64,000 nucleotides of DNA from AWTP1-13 sp963840075 (GCA_963840075.1 CAWIXS010000034.1:1-64000), one strand, 5' to 3'; positions 1 through 9,180 are shown, numbered from the stretch's first letter. Notes: generated by a model not told the origin, from the sequence alone. Program-made: numbers and translations.

Positions 1-114
1 ACGGTCATGACCAGGCTCGCCAGCGGCTTTCTCAACAACAGCGTGACCGCTGCGCAGAACGGCGCCGAGGAGGCGGCACGCGAGATCGGCCGCCCGTACT
101 CGGAGGCGGCCTGA
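1..114 (+). CDS. 3' end of an unidentified protein (partial)
   Basis: Frame 1 is open from the window edge to a TGA at 112-114 and encodes 37 residues ending in GRPYSEAA. The stretch is rich in Ala, Glu and Asn and looks like an amphipathic helical C-terminus. There is too little to name a family. It runs in the same direction as the dehydrogenase operon but is separated from it by about 370 bases that contain a hairpin, so it probably belongs to a separate transcript. Confidence 0.4.
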   Translation, partial: TVMTRLASGFLNNSVTAAQNGAEEAAREIGRPYSEAA

Positions 115-380
115 CGCCTGCAGGCCATGCAACGCAAAGCCTGGTCCAATTCGATCGCCTCTCCGAGCACACGCGGCCAGCAGTCGCCGGCGCAACTCCA
201 GGTCCGCGAGCGCGAGGTCCGTCGTGGCTGCCAGAATGCCCTTCCCGGGCGCTGCGCGGGCCGTACAGGGCCTTCGCCGCGCCGACAGGGGGGAGGGGAG
301 GGGAAGGCCCGGCGGCAATTCTGGAGGCTCTGCGCGAGCCTGCCGCGTTCGTCCTGCAAGTCGGCAGGGGCCGTGCGATC

Positions 381-455
381 GTGAGATCGTGAAGTCGTGA
401 ATTCGAATGCGCGCCGGTTCACGACTTGCCGATTTCACGACTTTCACGATCTCAC
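381..455. repeat. Long imperfect hairpin upstream of the dehydrogenase operon
   Basis: The arm at 381-401 (GTGAGATCGTGAAGTCGTGA and one more A) pairs with 434-455 with one extra T, leaving a loop of about 32 bases that repeats part of the motif (TTCACGACTT). It lies about 30 bases before the first gene of the operon and could be a REP-like element or a transcription stop for the upstream gene. I see nothing else in 115-487 apart from a purine-rich ribosome site at about 471-481. Confidence 0.55.
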
Positions 456-487
456 AAGCAGCGCGATCAGAGGGAGGAGAGGCAACC

Positions 488-1607
488 GTGGAGCAGGACT
501 TCGCTTTCGCCGACCGGCTCGGCCCCGAGAAGATCGTGCACATCTGGGAGCCGCGCCTCGGGCTCAAGGCGATCGTGGTCATCGACAACGTCGCCGGGGC
601 CGGCCATCGGCGGCATCCGCATGGCGCCGGACGTGACCACCGGAGGAGTGCTTCCGCCTGGCGCGCGCCATGACCCTCAAGAACGCCGCGGCCGGCCTGC
701 CCCACGGCGGCGGCAAGTCCGTCATCGTCGGCGACCCCCCATGCCGACCGCCGACAAGGAGCGGCTGGTGCGCGCGTTCGCCGCGCGCCATCGCCGACTC
801 TGACCGAGTACATCCCCGGCCCCGACATGGGCACCGACGAGACGGCCATGGCCTGGGTGCACGACGAGATCGGCCGCGCGGTCGGCCTGCCGCGCGTGCT
901 CGGCGGCATCCCGCTCGACGAGATCGGCGCGACCGGGCTTCGGCGTGGCGGTCGCCGTCGAGGTGCGCGGAGTTCTGCGGCCTGACGCTCGCCGGCGCGC
1001 GCGTGGCGGTCCAGGGGTTCGGCGCGGTCGGCCGGCACGCCGCGCGCTTCCTCGCCGAGCGGGGCGCCCGTCCTGGTCGCGGCCTCCGACAGCCACGGCG
1101 CGGTCGTCGATGCCCGACGGGGCTCGACGTCGAGCGCGCTCACGCGCTGAAGGCGGCCGGGCAGAGCCGGTCGACCGACCTGCAGGGTGCGACGCGCATC
1201 GAGCCGGACGATCTCGTCGCCGTCGACTGCGACATCTGGATCCCGGCGGCGCGGCCCGATGTCCTGCGCGAGCGACAACGTCGATCGTCTCGGGCGCGGC
1301 TCGTGCTTGCAGGGCGCCAACATCCCGGCGACGCCGGGCGCCGAGCGGCGCATGCACGAGCGCGGCATTCTCTCGGTGCCCGACTTCATCGCCAACGCGG
1401 GCGGCGTCATCTGCGGCGGCGATCGAGCATCACGGCGGCACGGAGAAGGCTGCCATGGATGCCGTCGCCGAGAAGGTGGCGGCCAACACGCGCGCCGTGC
1501 TGCAGGCGGCGGGAGCGAGGCGCAGCCTTGCCGCGGCAGGCGGCCCTGGACCTGCGGCCGAGACGCGCGTGCAGCGGGCGATGGACCTGCGCCGCTGGCA
1601 AGCGTGA
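488..1607 (+). pseudogene. Glu/Leu/Phe/Val dehydrogenase, leucine-dehydrogenase type (multiply frameshifted)
   Basis: Pieces in all three frames join into one protein of about 355 residues. It contains the substrate-binding region GLPHGGGKSVI with its active-site Lys, PDMGTDE, and a Rossmann NAD site (VQGFGAVGRHAA), followed by LQGANIPATPGAERR and NAGGVI. The family deaminates branched-chain amino acids to 2-oxoacids with NAD. The start is GTG at 488 after GGGAGGAGAGG. Single-base changes are visible near 642 (extra G), 740 (base lost), 786, 802, 936, 968 and 1068 (extra bases). Protein sequence between the shifts is well conserved, so recent or artefactual damage is more likely than old decay. 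The downstream 2-oxoacid dehydrogenase genes fit a branched-chain amino acid oxidation operon. Confidence 0.8.
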
Positions 1608-1680
1608 ACGGCCCATATAGAGCTGAGAGAAGCGGCGCATGCCTATCGCGGGACCACTGGTCCACAAGGAGCACGACCCG

Positions 1681-2785
1681 ATGGCAGAAGCAGGCCTCCC
1701 CGTGATCGCCGAGTTCCAGGTGCGCCGTCGCGGCTACCTGGCGCCTGACGGCACCGCCCTCGGCAAGCTGCCCGAGCCTGGCCGCCGACCTGCGGGCCGT
1801 GGCGGCCCTCTACCGGGCGATGGTGCTCACGCGCACCTTCGACTCCAAGGCGGTCGGCCTGCAGCGCACCGGCCAGCTCGGCACCTATCGCCGTCTCGCT
1901 CGGCCAGGAGGCGGTCGCGGTCGGCGTCGCCAGCGCCATGCGGCCGAGGACGTGCTGGTGCCGTCGTACCGCGAGCACGGCGCGCAGCTCTGGCGCGGCG
2001 TCACGATGGCGGAGATCCTCCTCTACTGGGGCGGCGACGAGCGCGGCAGCGACTTCGCCGGGCCCGCGCGAGGACTTTCCGATCTGCGTGCCCGTCGGCA
2101 CGCAGGCGCCGCACGCGGTCGGCGTCGCCTGGCCTTCAAGCTGCGGCGCGAGCCGCGCGTCGCCGTCTGCGTGCCTCGGCGACGGCGCCACCTCGAAGGG
2201 CGACGTTCTACGAGGCGATGAACTTCGCCGGCGTCGCTGCAAGCTGCCGGTCGTGTTCGTCGTCAACAACAACCAGTGGGCGATCTCGGTGCCGCTGCGC
2301 GCGCAGACCGCCGCCGCGACGCTCGCGCAGAAGGCGATCGCGGCCGGCATTGCCGGGCGAGCAGGTCGACGGCAACGACGTGATCGCCGTGCGCGACGTC
2401 GTCGAGCGAGGCGCTCGCGCGCGGCCCGCAGCGGCGAGGGCCCGACGCTCGTCGAGGCCGTCACCTACCGCCTCGGCGACCACACGACGGCCGACGACGC
2501 CAGCCGCTATCGCGACGCGGCGGAGGTGCAGGCGCACTGGAAGGAGGAGCCGCTCGCGCGGCTCCGCGCCTGCCTCGTCGCCGAGGCCTGGGACAAGGCC
2601 GACGAGGAGCCCCTGCTCGCGCGATGCCAGCGAGCGGATCGACGCCGCCGTCGAGGGCTACCTCGCCACGCCCGCCGCGCGCGCCCGAGGCGATGTTCGA
2701 TCACCTCTTCGCCGAGCTGCCCGACGGCGCTGCCAGCGCCAGCGCGCCAGCGACGCTTGCGGACCGGCGGCGGCCGCATGCCTGA
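1681..2785 (+). pseudogene. 2-oxoacid dehydrogenase E1 alpha subunit (multiply frameshifted)
   Basis: The joined frames give a thiamine diphosphate-dependent E1 alpha subunit of about 365 residues: QRTGQLGTY, SYREHGAQLWRG, then the ThDP motif GDGATSKGD ending in VVNNNQWAIS, and the phosphorylation-loop-like YRLGDHTTADDASRYR. With E1 beta it decarboxylates a 2-oxoacid and passes the acyl group to E2. The leucine-type dehydrogenase next door suggests branched-chain 2-oxoacids rather than pyruvate, though the sequence alone does not settle this. Shifts occur near 1778, 1888, 2075, 2133, 2175 and 2212, mostly extra bases. The end overlaps the E1 beta start by 8 bases, as expected for translational coupling. 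Confidence 0.8.
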
Positions 2786-3766
2786 GCTCACCCTCGTCGA
2801 GGCCGTCAACCTGGCGCTCGCGCGGGCGCTGGCGGACGACCCGACGCGTCCTCGTGCTCGGCGAGGACGTCGGCGTCGAACGGCGGCGTGTTCCGCGCCA
2901 CCGACGGCCTGCAGCAGCGCTTCGGGACCGAACGCGTGCTCGACACGCCGCTGGCCGAAGCGCCTGATCGCCGGCATGGCCGTCGGCATGGCCGCGCAGG
3001 GCCTGCGGCCCGTGGCGCGAGATCCAGTTCATGGGCTTCATCTACCCCGCGCATCGACCAGATCGTCAACCACGCGTCGCGCCTGCGCAACCGCACGCGC
3101 GGCCGCCTCACCTGCCCGATGGTGCTGCGCGCGCCCTGCGGCGGCGGCATCCACGCGCCCGAGCACCATTCCGAGAGCACCGAGGCGCATGTTCGCCCAC
3201 ATCCCCGGCCTGCGCGTGGTCATCCCGTCGTCGCCGGCGCGCGCCTACGGCCTGCTGCTCGCGGCGATCCGCGATCCCGATCCCGGTGATCTTCCTCGAG
3301 CCGACGCGGCTCTACCGCTCGGCGCAAGGAGGAGGTGGAGGACGACGGCGAGGCGCTGCCGCTCGACCGCGCCTTCGTGCTGCGCGAAGGCCGCGACGTC
3401 ACGCTGGTCACCTGGGGCGCGATGATCCACGAGACGCTCGCGCCGCCGACGAGCTCGCGGGCGAGGGCGTCAGCGGCCGAGGTGATCGACGTCGCCACGC
3501 TCAAGCCGCTCGACCACGACACCATCCTCGCGTCGGTGGCCAAGACCGGCGCGCTGCGTGATCGTGCACGAGGCGGCGCGCACCGGCGGCTTCGGCGCCG
3601 AGATCGCGGCCCGGTCGCCGAGCGGGCCTCACCTCGCTGCTGGCGCCCGATCGAGCGCGTCACCGGCTACGACACGGTCATGCCGCTGCCGCGGCTCGAG
3701 CAGCACTACATGCCCTCGGCCGAGCGCATCGTGGCCGCCGCGCGCCGCGTCTGCCGGTTCGCGTGA
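2778..3766 (+). pseudogene. 2-oxoacid dehydrogenase E1 beta subunit (multiply frameshifted)
   Basis: The reconstructed protein starts MPELTLVEAVNLAL and continues with LGEDVG, FRATDGLQ, TPLAE, AEIQFMGFIYPA, APCGGGIHAPEHHSES and the C-terminal transketolase part (VTWGAMIHETL, EVIDVATLKPLD). Its length of about 328 residues is normal for E1 beta. It provides the second half of the E1 heterotetramer that binds ThDP. The ATG at 2778 lies inside the end of the E1 alpha gene. Shifts are visible near 2848, 2882, 2960, 3017, 3050, 3190, 3283 and 3330. The last 100 codons are nearly continuous. Confidence 0.8.
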
Positions 3767-3785
3767 ACCCACTTCGGAGGCCGCC

Positions 3786-4893
3786 ATGCGTCAGTTCCAG
3801 CTGCCCGACCTCGGCGAGGGACTGGAGGAGGCCGAGATCGTCGCCTGGCACGTCGCCGTGGGCGACCACGTGGTCGCCGACCAGCCGCTGGTGTCGGTGG
3901 AGACCGACAAGGCGGTGGTCGAGGTGCCCTCGCCGCAGAGCGGGCGCATCGCCCGCCTGTTCGGCGCCAGGGCGACCTCGTCAAGGTCGGCGCGCCGCTG
4001 GTCGAGTTCGCCGAGGGGCCGCAGGCGGACGCGGGCACCGTGGTCGGCGACCTGCGGCCGGTCCAGCCGGCGCGGCGCGGTGCGGCGCAGCCTGCAGCGG
4101 GCGAGCCAGTGCCGGCACAGTCGGTGCGGGTCTCCCCGCGGTGCGCGCGCTCGCGCGCCAGCTCGACGTCGACCTCGATCTGGTGCACGGCACCGGCCCC
4201 GACGGCATCGTCACGCGGGCCGACGTGGAGCGCGCCGCCAAGAGCCTCACCGAGGCCGGCCCCGCCGAGCCGCTGCGCGGGGTGCGCCGCGCCATGGCCC
4301 AGCACATGGCCGCGGCCCACGCCGAGGTCGTGCCGGCCAGCGTCACGGACGAGGCCGACATCGGCGCCTGGGCCCCCGGCGAGGACGCCACCATCCGCCT
4401 CGTGCGCGCCATCGTCGCCGCGGGCAGGGCCGAGCCCTCGCTCAACGCCTGGTACGACGCGGCCAGCAGCGAACGCAGGCTTGCTCAGCGCGTCGACGTC
4501 GGCATCGCCGTGGACACCGAGGGCGGGCTCTTCGTCCCCGTGCTGCGCGATGTCGCCGAGCGCGATGCGCGCGACCTGCGCGCCGGCCTCAACCGCCTGC
4601 GGGCCGATGCCGCCGCGCGCGCCATCCCGCCCGACGAGCTGCGCGGCGCCACCATCACGCTCTCCAACTTCGGCATGATCGGCGGGCGGTTTGCCAACCT
4701 GGTGGTCGTGCCGCCGCAGGTGGCCATCGTCGGGGCGGGTCGCATCGCCCGGCGCGTCGTGGCGCACGAGGGCGAGCCGGCCGTGCGCGCCGTGCTGCCG
4801 CTCTCCCTCACCTTCGACCACCGCGTGGTGACGGGCGGCGAGGCCGCCCGTTTTCTCGTCGCCCTCAAGGGCGATCTCGAACGGTCGACGTGA
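3786..4893 (+). pseudogene. 2-oxoacid dehydrogenase E2, dihydrolipoyl acyltransferase (two shifts)
   Basis: The order of domains is lipoyl domain (residues 1-78, with the lipoylated Lys in VETDKAVVEVP), a short linker, the peripheral subunit-binding domain (VRALARQLDVDL, GPDGIVTRADVE), and a catalytic domain to the end. Total is about 369 residues, short for the family. The catalytic motif reads DHRVVTGGE, with Thr where most E2 enzymes have Asp in DHRxxDG, so acyl transfer needs checking. Bases appear missing near 3970 and 4130; from there to the stop the frame is clean. It begins 19 bases after E1 beta with a GGAGG ribosome site. No E3 gene is in view. Confidence 0.8.
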
Positions 4894-4968
4894 TGTCGAT
4901 GCTACGCTAAAGGAGCAAATCGCGGGGGGGGCAACGCGTCGATTCGGGTCACGCTGGAGGGAGGGTCC

Positions 4969-5145
4969 ATGGCTCATTGTCGAGGCAAGCACAAGCGCCG
5001 CAACACCTGCAACCGCGTGATCTATCGATGCAATGCCTGCGGAGCGACGGGGTGCGACCAGGCCGAGCACCCGGACTGCACCAGCCAGAGCTTCCAGGGC
5101 GGCAAATGCCTCAAGTGCGGGAGCAAGGATATCGAGCCCGCCTGA
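4969..5145 (+). CDS. Small cysteine-rich, probably zinc-binding protein
   Basis: A 58-residue open frame begins with MAHCRGKHKRR and has a strong ribosome site (GGAGGGAGG) just upstream. It holds seven cysteines, including two CxxC knuckles (CNAC at about residue 21 and CLKC near residue 48), and a basic N-terminus, the layout of a zinc-ribbon nucleic-acid or protein-binding module. It is too short for many gene finders. I do not recognise a named family. It is 75 bases after the E2 gene and may be the last gene of that transcript or independent. Confidence 0.6.
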   Translation: MAHCRGKHKRRNTCNRVIYRCNACGATGCDQAEHPDCTSQSFQGGKCLKCGSKDIEPA

Positions 5146-5264
5146 GCAAGGTCGCCCGACGGCGGCGCGCTCGCCGCCGCGGCTTTGACGCGCATCAACG
5201 CGCGCCGGCCTGCTTCGCCGCAGACTGGATTTTTCTGCGGCCGGCGTCGGCAAGGAAAATCGTC

Positions 5265-5611
5265 ATGGTTGCAAAGTGGCATGTCGCGCAAGCATTCCTC
5301 GGCACCTTGGCTCTTGCAGCCGCGCTTCCGGCCCCGGCCCAGACGGTCCGCGCCCAGACGCCGCAATCGATCCAGCGCGGCAAGGAGATCGCCGAGCGCG
5401 CCTGCTCGGGATGCCACGTCATCGACAGCGCGAAGGGGGCCGCGGTCCCGCGGTCGGACGTGCCGAGCTTCAGGGCCATCGCGGGCCGGCCAATCAGACC
5501 GCGGGACGCCTGGAGACGTTCGTCATGGTGCCGCACAAGCCCATGCCAGCCATCGCGCTGGAGCTGTCCGAGGTGCGCAACGTCGTGGCCTACATCCTCT
5601 CGCTCAAGTAG
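5265..5611 (+). pseudogene. Periplasmic class I cytochrome c (one frameshift)
   Basis: An N-terminal signal peptide (hydrophobic core FLGTLALAAALPAP) is followed by the heme site CSGCH. After a single lost base near 5490-5500 the frame changes and continues with NQTAGRLETFVM, the probable Met ligand in PHKPMPAIAL, and SEVRNVVAYILSLK to the stop. Reconstructed length is about 115 residues, normal for a small soluble electron carrier. It would act in the periplasm. As written, the gene loses its Met ligand and C-terminal helix. The lost base could be a sequence error. Confidence 0.75.
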
Positions 5612-5761
5612 GCCGCATCACGGGGCCGCGCGATCGCCGCAAGCGCCCGTTGACACGTTTTTTCCGTTGACGAGCGTTCTGCCGCACTGGTGCGTTGATC
5701 GAACGTCAAATACTGCCCTGCGATGATGCTACCCAACTCCTTGCTCCACGGAGACTGCGCG

Positions 5762-6025
5762 ATGTCCCGATCCGCGTCACCCGGGCCGCTCTCCACCCAG
5801 GTTCACCGGCAAGCCGAGCTGATGGACCGCATGATGCGCGCCCTCGCCATCGACAGAGCCGCGGCAGTCCGCCTGGATTGCGGCTGCGCCTTCGCCATGG
5901 CCCGCACGCAGTGCCTGCATTGCCCGAACAGCCGCGCCTGCGAGGAATGGCTCGCCTCGGCAGAGCGCCCGACCTCCCCGCCGGAGTTCTGCGCCGCCGC
6001 GGCCTTCTTCTGCCGCCTCCGGTAG
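5762..6025 (+). CDS. DUF6455 family protein
   Basis: This 87-residue protein has an N-terminal helix (QAELMDRMMRALAID) and a cysteine-rich half (LDCGCAFAMARTQCLHC, NSRACEEWL, and FCAAAAFFCRL at the end), the pattern of the alphaproteobacterial DUF6455 family. Function is unknown; the cysteines could bind metal. I chose the ATG at 5762 because GGAGA lies 8 bases before it; an ATG at 5723 would add 13 residues. The nearest neighbour is the convergent Fnr-type regulator. Confidence 0.6.
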   Translation: MSRSASPGPLSTQVHRQAELMDRMMRALAIDRAAAVRLDCGCAFAMARTQCLHCPNSRACEEWLASAERPTSPPEFCAAAAFFCRLR

Positions 6026-6106
6026 GCCACGCTCAAGGCGGAGCAATCCCAGGCCCCAGCCTCTCCCCGAGCCCGCCTCCCCCTTGCGCCGACGAACTCC
6101 CCCTGA

Positions 6107-6169
6107 CCCCGCAGGGGCCAAAGCGATCGAAGCTCGCTTGCGCGCCTTCGGCGCAGGTGCGGGGAGGGG
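6107..6169. repeat. Palindromic repeat family B, copy 1
   Basis: CCCCGCAGGGGCC is followed by AAAGCGATCGAAGCTCGCTT and CGCCTTCGGCG, then GCGGGGAGGGG. It therefore contains three nested inverted repeats (CCCCGC/GCGGGG outer, AGCGATCGAAGCTCGCT, and CGCCttcGGCG). A nearly identical copy lies at 16763-16822 and a variant at 20866-20931. It sits between the DUF6455 and Fnr stop codons, so it may also end transcription. Confidence 0.7.
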
Positions 6170-6209
6170 CTAGGGGTGGGGGGACTCCCGACCTCGACGA
6201 TGCTCGCCG

Positions 6210-6929
6210 TCAGGCGAGCCCCTTCTCCACGACGCGCTCCAGGGCCGGCAGGTCGAGGACCGTCACGGTGCGGCGGCTCGAGGTGGCGATGATGCCGGCG
6301 GCGCCGAGCCGGCGCAGCTGACGGCTGATGGTCTCGATGCGCAGGCCCAGGTACTCGGCCATGTCCATGCGCGACAGCGGCAGGTCGAAGCGCACCTGCC
6401 GGCGCTCGGCGCAGGGCTCGCAGGAGGCGGCGCGCAGGCGCCGGGCGATCAGCACGATCAGCGTCGCCACCCGCTCCTCCGCGCTCTTGCAGCCGAGCAA
6501 AAGCATCCAGTCGCGGGCCGCGTCCACGGCATCGAGCGTGCGCTCGAGAAAAAGGTGCTTGAGCGGCGGCTGCTCCTCCAGCAGCTGCTCGAAGTGGCGC
6601 TGGGAGAAGCAGCAGACCTCGACGATGGTGGCGGCCTCGGCCGAGTAGGGCGCGCGCTCCTTGAAGGGACGGCCGAGGAAATCCGACGGAAACAGGAGCC
6701 CCACGATCTGCTGGCGCCCGTCGGACAGCGTCTTGGTGAGGCGGATCACGCCGGATACGACGTTGGCGCACCAGTCGGGCTGCTCGCCGCTGGCGACGAT
6801 CACGCTGCCGGGCCTGAAGCGCCTGCGATGCGAGGCCCGGTTGAGCTGGGACAGCCGCTCCATCGGTACCACGCCGCAGAGCGCGTCGTGCCTGATCCTG
6901 CAGTCGAGACACGCGTTCCAGGCCCGCAT
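6210..6929 (-). CDS. Crp/Fnr family oxygen-responsive regulator (FnrN/FixK type)
   Basis: From the ATG at 6929 the N-terminus carries CxxC-x7-C (residues 7, 10 and 18, ACLDCRIRHDALC), and a further Cys occurs in DWCANVVSG, matching the [4Fe-4S] ligands of FNR proteins. A cyclic-nucleotide-binding-like beta barrel follows, then a C-terminal helix-turn-helix whose recognition helix (ETISRQLRRL) has the E-xxSR set that reads TTGAT half-sites. It should activate genes when oxygen is low. An earlier GTG at 6974 is possible, but AGGGGGG before 6929 favours this start. An FNR box lies 66 bases upstream, suggesting autoregulation. Confidence 0.85.
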   Translation of the reverse strand: MRAWNACLDCRIRHDALCGVVPMERLSQLNRASHRRRFRPGSVIVASGEQPDWCANVVSGVIRLTKTLSDGRQQIVGLLFPSDFLGRPFKERAPYSAEAATIVEVCCFSQRHFEQLLEEQPPLKHLFLERTLDAVDAARDWMLLLGCKSAEERVATLIVLIARRLRAASCEPCAERRQVRFDLPLSRMDMAEYLGLRIETISRQLRRLGAAGIIATSSRRTVTVLDLPALERVVEKGLA

Positions 6930-6994
6930 GGTGGACCAATCCCCCCTTCGCATTGGCGGCCCATAGTCAGACACACAATTCGCCGCATCCGCAT

Positions 6995-7008
6995 TTGACC
7001 TGGATCAA
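6995..7008. promoter_or_regulatory. FNR/FixK box upstream of the fnr-type gene
   Basis: TTGACCTGGATCAA matches the FNR/FixK consensus TTGAT-N4-ATCAA with one change. It lies between the fnr-type gene (minus strand) and the oxidase remnant (plus strand), so it could serve either direction. Confidence 0.7.
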
Positions 7009-7026
7009 GCGGCGCTCATCGACGCG

Positions 7027-7111
7027 TGCAGGTTGGGTCGACCCGGCGAAAGCCGGGGAAGACGCAACTTTGCGCGTGTTGGGTCTTCGCTCCGCTCGAG
7101 CCAACCTACGC
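7027..7111. repeat. Palindromic repeat family C, copy 1
   Basis: The ends GCAGGTTGGGTCGA and TCGAGCCAACCTACGC are inverted relative to each other, with internal stems GACCCGGCG/GCCGGGG and GTTGGGTCTTCGCTCCGCTC. A related copy is at 21382-21468. This is the common REP-like layout of Rhizobiales intergenic regions. Confidence 0.6.
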
Positions 7112-7127
7112 CTTGCCGGAGGGACGC

Positions 7128-7330
7128 ATGGACGCCGCGGTCGCATCGCACGCCGACCACACCCGGGGGCTCCGGCCTCGCCGTCCTCGTCTTCTTCGCG
7201 GGCATCGTGCACGCCTCCTGGAGCCGCGAGCAGGTAGCCGCCAACCCCGTGGGGCGAAGCGCCACGACGCTGGAATGGACGCTCTCCTCGCCGCCACCCT
7301 TCCACGCCTAGACGACCCTGCCGGTCGTCA
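7128..7330 (+). pseudogene. Remnant of cytochrome c oxidase subunit I (internal deletion)
   Basis: An ATG after GGAGGGACGC starts MDAAVASHADHT, which could be an oxidase subunit I N-terminus. The sequence then jumps frame into a hydrophobic segment (GLAVLVFFAGIVHASW) and the subunit I C-terminal signature ATTLEWTLSSPPPFH, with a TAG where Tyr is expected, then TLPVVKGG. All heme and copper ligand helices are gone. The C-terminal identification is firm; that the N-terminal piece belongs to the same gene is inference. It lies beside an Fnr-type regulator, as oxidase genes often do. Confidence 0.6.
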
Positions 7331-7461
7331 AGGGCGGGGCCCACCCGTCATCCCGGCCGAAAGGTGTCAGCCGATCCAAACGAGCATACAGATCCTCTGC
7401 CTGACGACGGCCGGCCTTGATCAACGTCACTACGCTGCTGGCGTGCTGTGCCGGGCGAATG

Positions 7462-7475
7462 TTGACCACGATCAA
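7462..7475. promoter_or_regulatory. Second FNR/FixK box
   Basis: TTGACCACGATCAA is a second near-perfect FNR/FixK site, 75 bases before the start of the truncated ABC transporter gene, placing that former operon under likely low-oxygen control. Confidence 0.65.
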
Positions 7476-7549
7476 CGCAGAGCAGGCGCCAGCCCGCCAA
7501 ATCGTCGTACCCGCCGGTATCGCCCTCACCCCAACCGCACAGGGATGTC

Positions 7550-8146
<597 letters not shown>

Positions 8147-8153
8147 GGCGCGC

Positions 8154-8346
8154 GTGACCGTCCTCGACAAGAAGCTCCTGCGCGATCTTCGCCGCCTGTG
8201 GGCGCAGGCGCTCGCCATCGCGCATGGGGGCGCGCAACAACCAGCACGCCGAGGTGCTGGGCGGGCTTGAGGCCGGCGCCCGCGTGATCCTGCATCCGAG
8301 CGACCGCGTCGTGAAGGGCGTGCGGGTCGCCGAGCGCCGTGGCTGA
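8154..8346 (+). pseudogene. FtsX-type permease start fused by deletion to the tail of an HlyD-type adaptor
   Basis: GTG at 8154 starts VTVLDKKLLRDLRRLWAQA, the cytoplasmic N-terminus of MacB/DevC-type FtsX permeases. After about 23 codons the sequence enters another frame reading GARNNQHAEVLGGLEAG and RVILHPSDRVVKGVRVAER to a TGA, which is the C-terminus of a periplasmic HlyD/RND-type adaptor. The permease body and most of the adaptor (over 2 kb in intact operons) are missing. With the upstream ATPase this shows a former three-part exporter. Family assignment is from recognised end motifs. Confidence 0.6.
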
Positions 8347-8362
8347 CGCCCAACCCACCCGT

Positions 8363-8413
8363 CATCCCGGACGGAGCGCTGCTCGCTTGGCTCGCATCGC
8401 TCCGTCCGGGATG
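8363..8413. repeat. Perfect 16-bp inverted repeat (REP-like)
   Basis: CATCCCGGACGGAGCG (8363-8378) and its exact reverse complement (8398-8413) flank a 19-base loop. The left edge GTCATCCCGG recurs at about 7349, 11895 and 13049, indicating a dispersed family. Confidence 0.7.
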
Positions 8414-8430
8414 GCTGGTGGAAATTCGTT

Positions 8431-8454
8431 TCAGACCCTCCGGGGTCTGACACC
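8431..8454. repeat. Palindromic repeat family A (TCAGACCC...GGGTCTGACACC), copy 1
   Basis: TCAGACCCTCC and GGGGTCTGACACC form an inverted repeat 10 bases before the porin ribosome site. It is a member of the dispersed family described among the findings. Confidence 0.7.
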
Positions 8455-8474
8455 GATCCCCCCAGGAGGTCGTC

Positions 8475-9170
8475 ATGCAACCATGGCGCGCTGCCGCTTT
8501 GGCTTTCGCATTCCTTTTCTCGACGCTGCCGGCTGCGCCGGGCGCAATGGCCGCGGACCTCGGCGACAAGCGTGGGCGCGGCAAGATCGCCAAGGCCGAT
8601 CCTGTTCCACTGGTGGAGGACGTGAGCCCCTTCTCCTGGAACGGCTTCTACATCGGCGTGCACGCCGGCTACGCATGGTCCGACATCGACTGGAGCGGGA
8701 CGTTCAACGAGAGCCTCGGCGGCGACGGCTGGCTCGGCGGCGGCCAGATCGGCTACAACTGGCAGCGCGGCCGCCTGGTCTACGGCGTCGAGGCCGACAT
8801 CTCCTCGGGCTGGATCGACGGCGGCAGCGGCTGTTGCTCTCACAACCTCGAGTGGCTCTATTCCGTCCGTGGACGGGTCGGCGTCACGAGCCACGACGGT
8901 CGCTGGCTGCTCTACGCCACGGGCGGCGTCGCCTGGGCCGACATCGAATACGCCAGCGCGGGCTTCGGCGGTCGTTCCGATACCCACTTCGGCTGGGTCG
9001 TCGGCGGCGGCATCGAGCGGGCGCTGGCGCCGCGCCTCACCGCACGGCTCGAGTACCTCTACTACGACCTCGACAGCGGCAGCGCGCCAGCTGGTGCCCT
9101 CGCCGGAGGTGCCACCGAGCTCGACCCGTCCGCGCACGTCGTGCGCTTCGGGCTGAACCTCAAGTTCTGA
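8475..9170 (+). CDS. Outer membrane beta-barrel protein, Omp25/Omp31 (RopB) type
   Basis: The 231-residue protein has a signal peptide (AALAFAFLFSTLPAAPGAMA) followed by the family hallmark FSWNGFYIGVHAGYAW, glycine-rich strand turns (GQIGYNWQRGRLVYGVEAD, GRVGVTSHDGRWLLYATGG) and the C-terminal barrel closure ending VRFGLNLKF with terminal Phe, as required for outer membrane insertion. Length and layout match eight-stranded porin-like proteins of Rhizobiales. A perfect AGGAGGT lies 4 bases before the ATG, indicating high translation. A GC-rich hairpin follows the stop. Role is structural or small-solute passage. Confidence 0.9.
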   Translation: MQPWRAAALAFAFLFSTLPAAPGAMAADLGDKRGRGKIAKADPVPLVEDVSPFSWNGFYIGVHAGYAWSDIDWSGTFNESLGGDGWLGGGQIGYNWQRGRLVYGVEADISSGWIDGGSGCCSHNLEWLYSVRGRVGVTSHDGRWLLYATGGVAWADIEYASAGFGGRSDTHFGWVVGGGIERALAPRLTARLEYLYYDLDSGSAPAGALAGGATELDPSAHVVRFGLNLKF

Positions 9171-9180
9171 CGCCGCAAGC

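Noticed and set aside
127..384. Small plus-strand open frame before the dehydrogenase operon
   Set aside because: No ribosome site, low-complexity Arg/Gly/Ser composition and overlap with an intergenic hairpin region.
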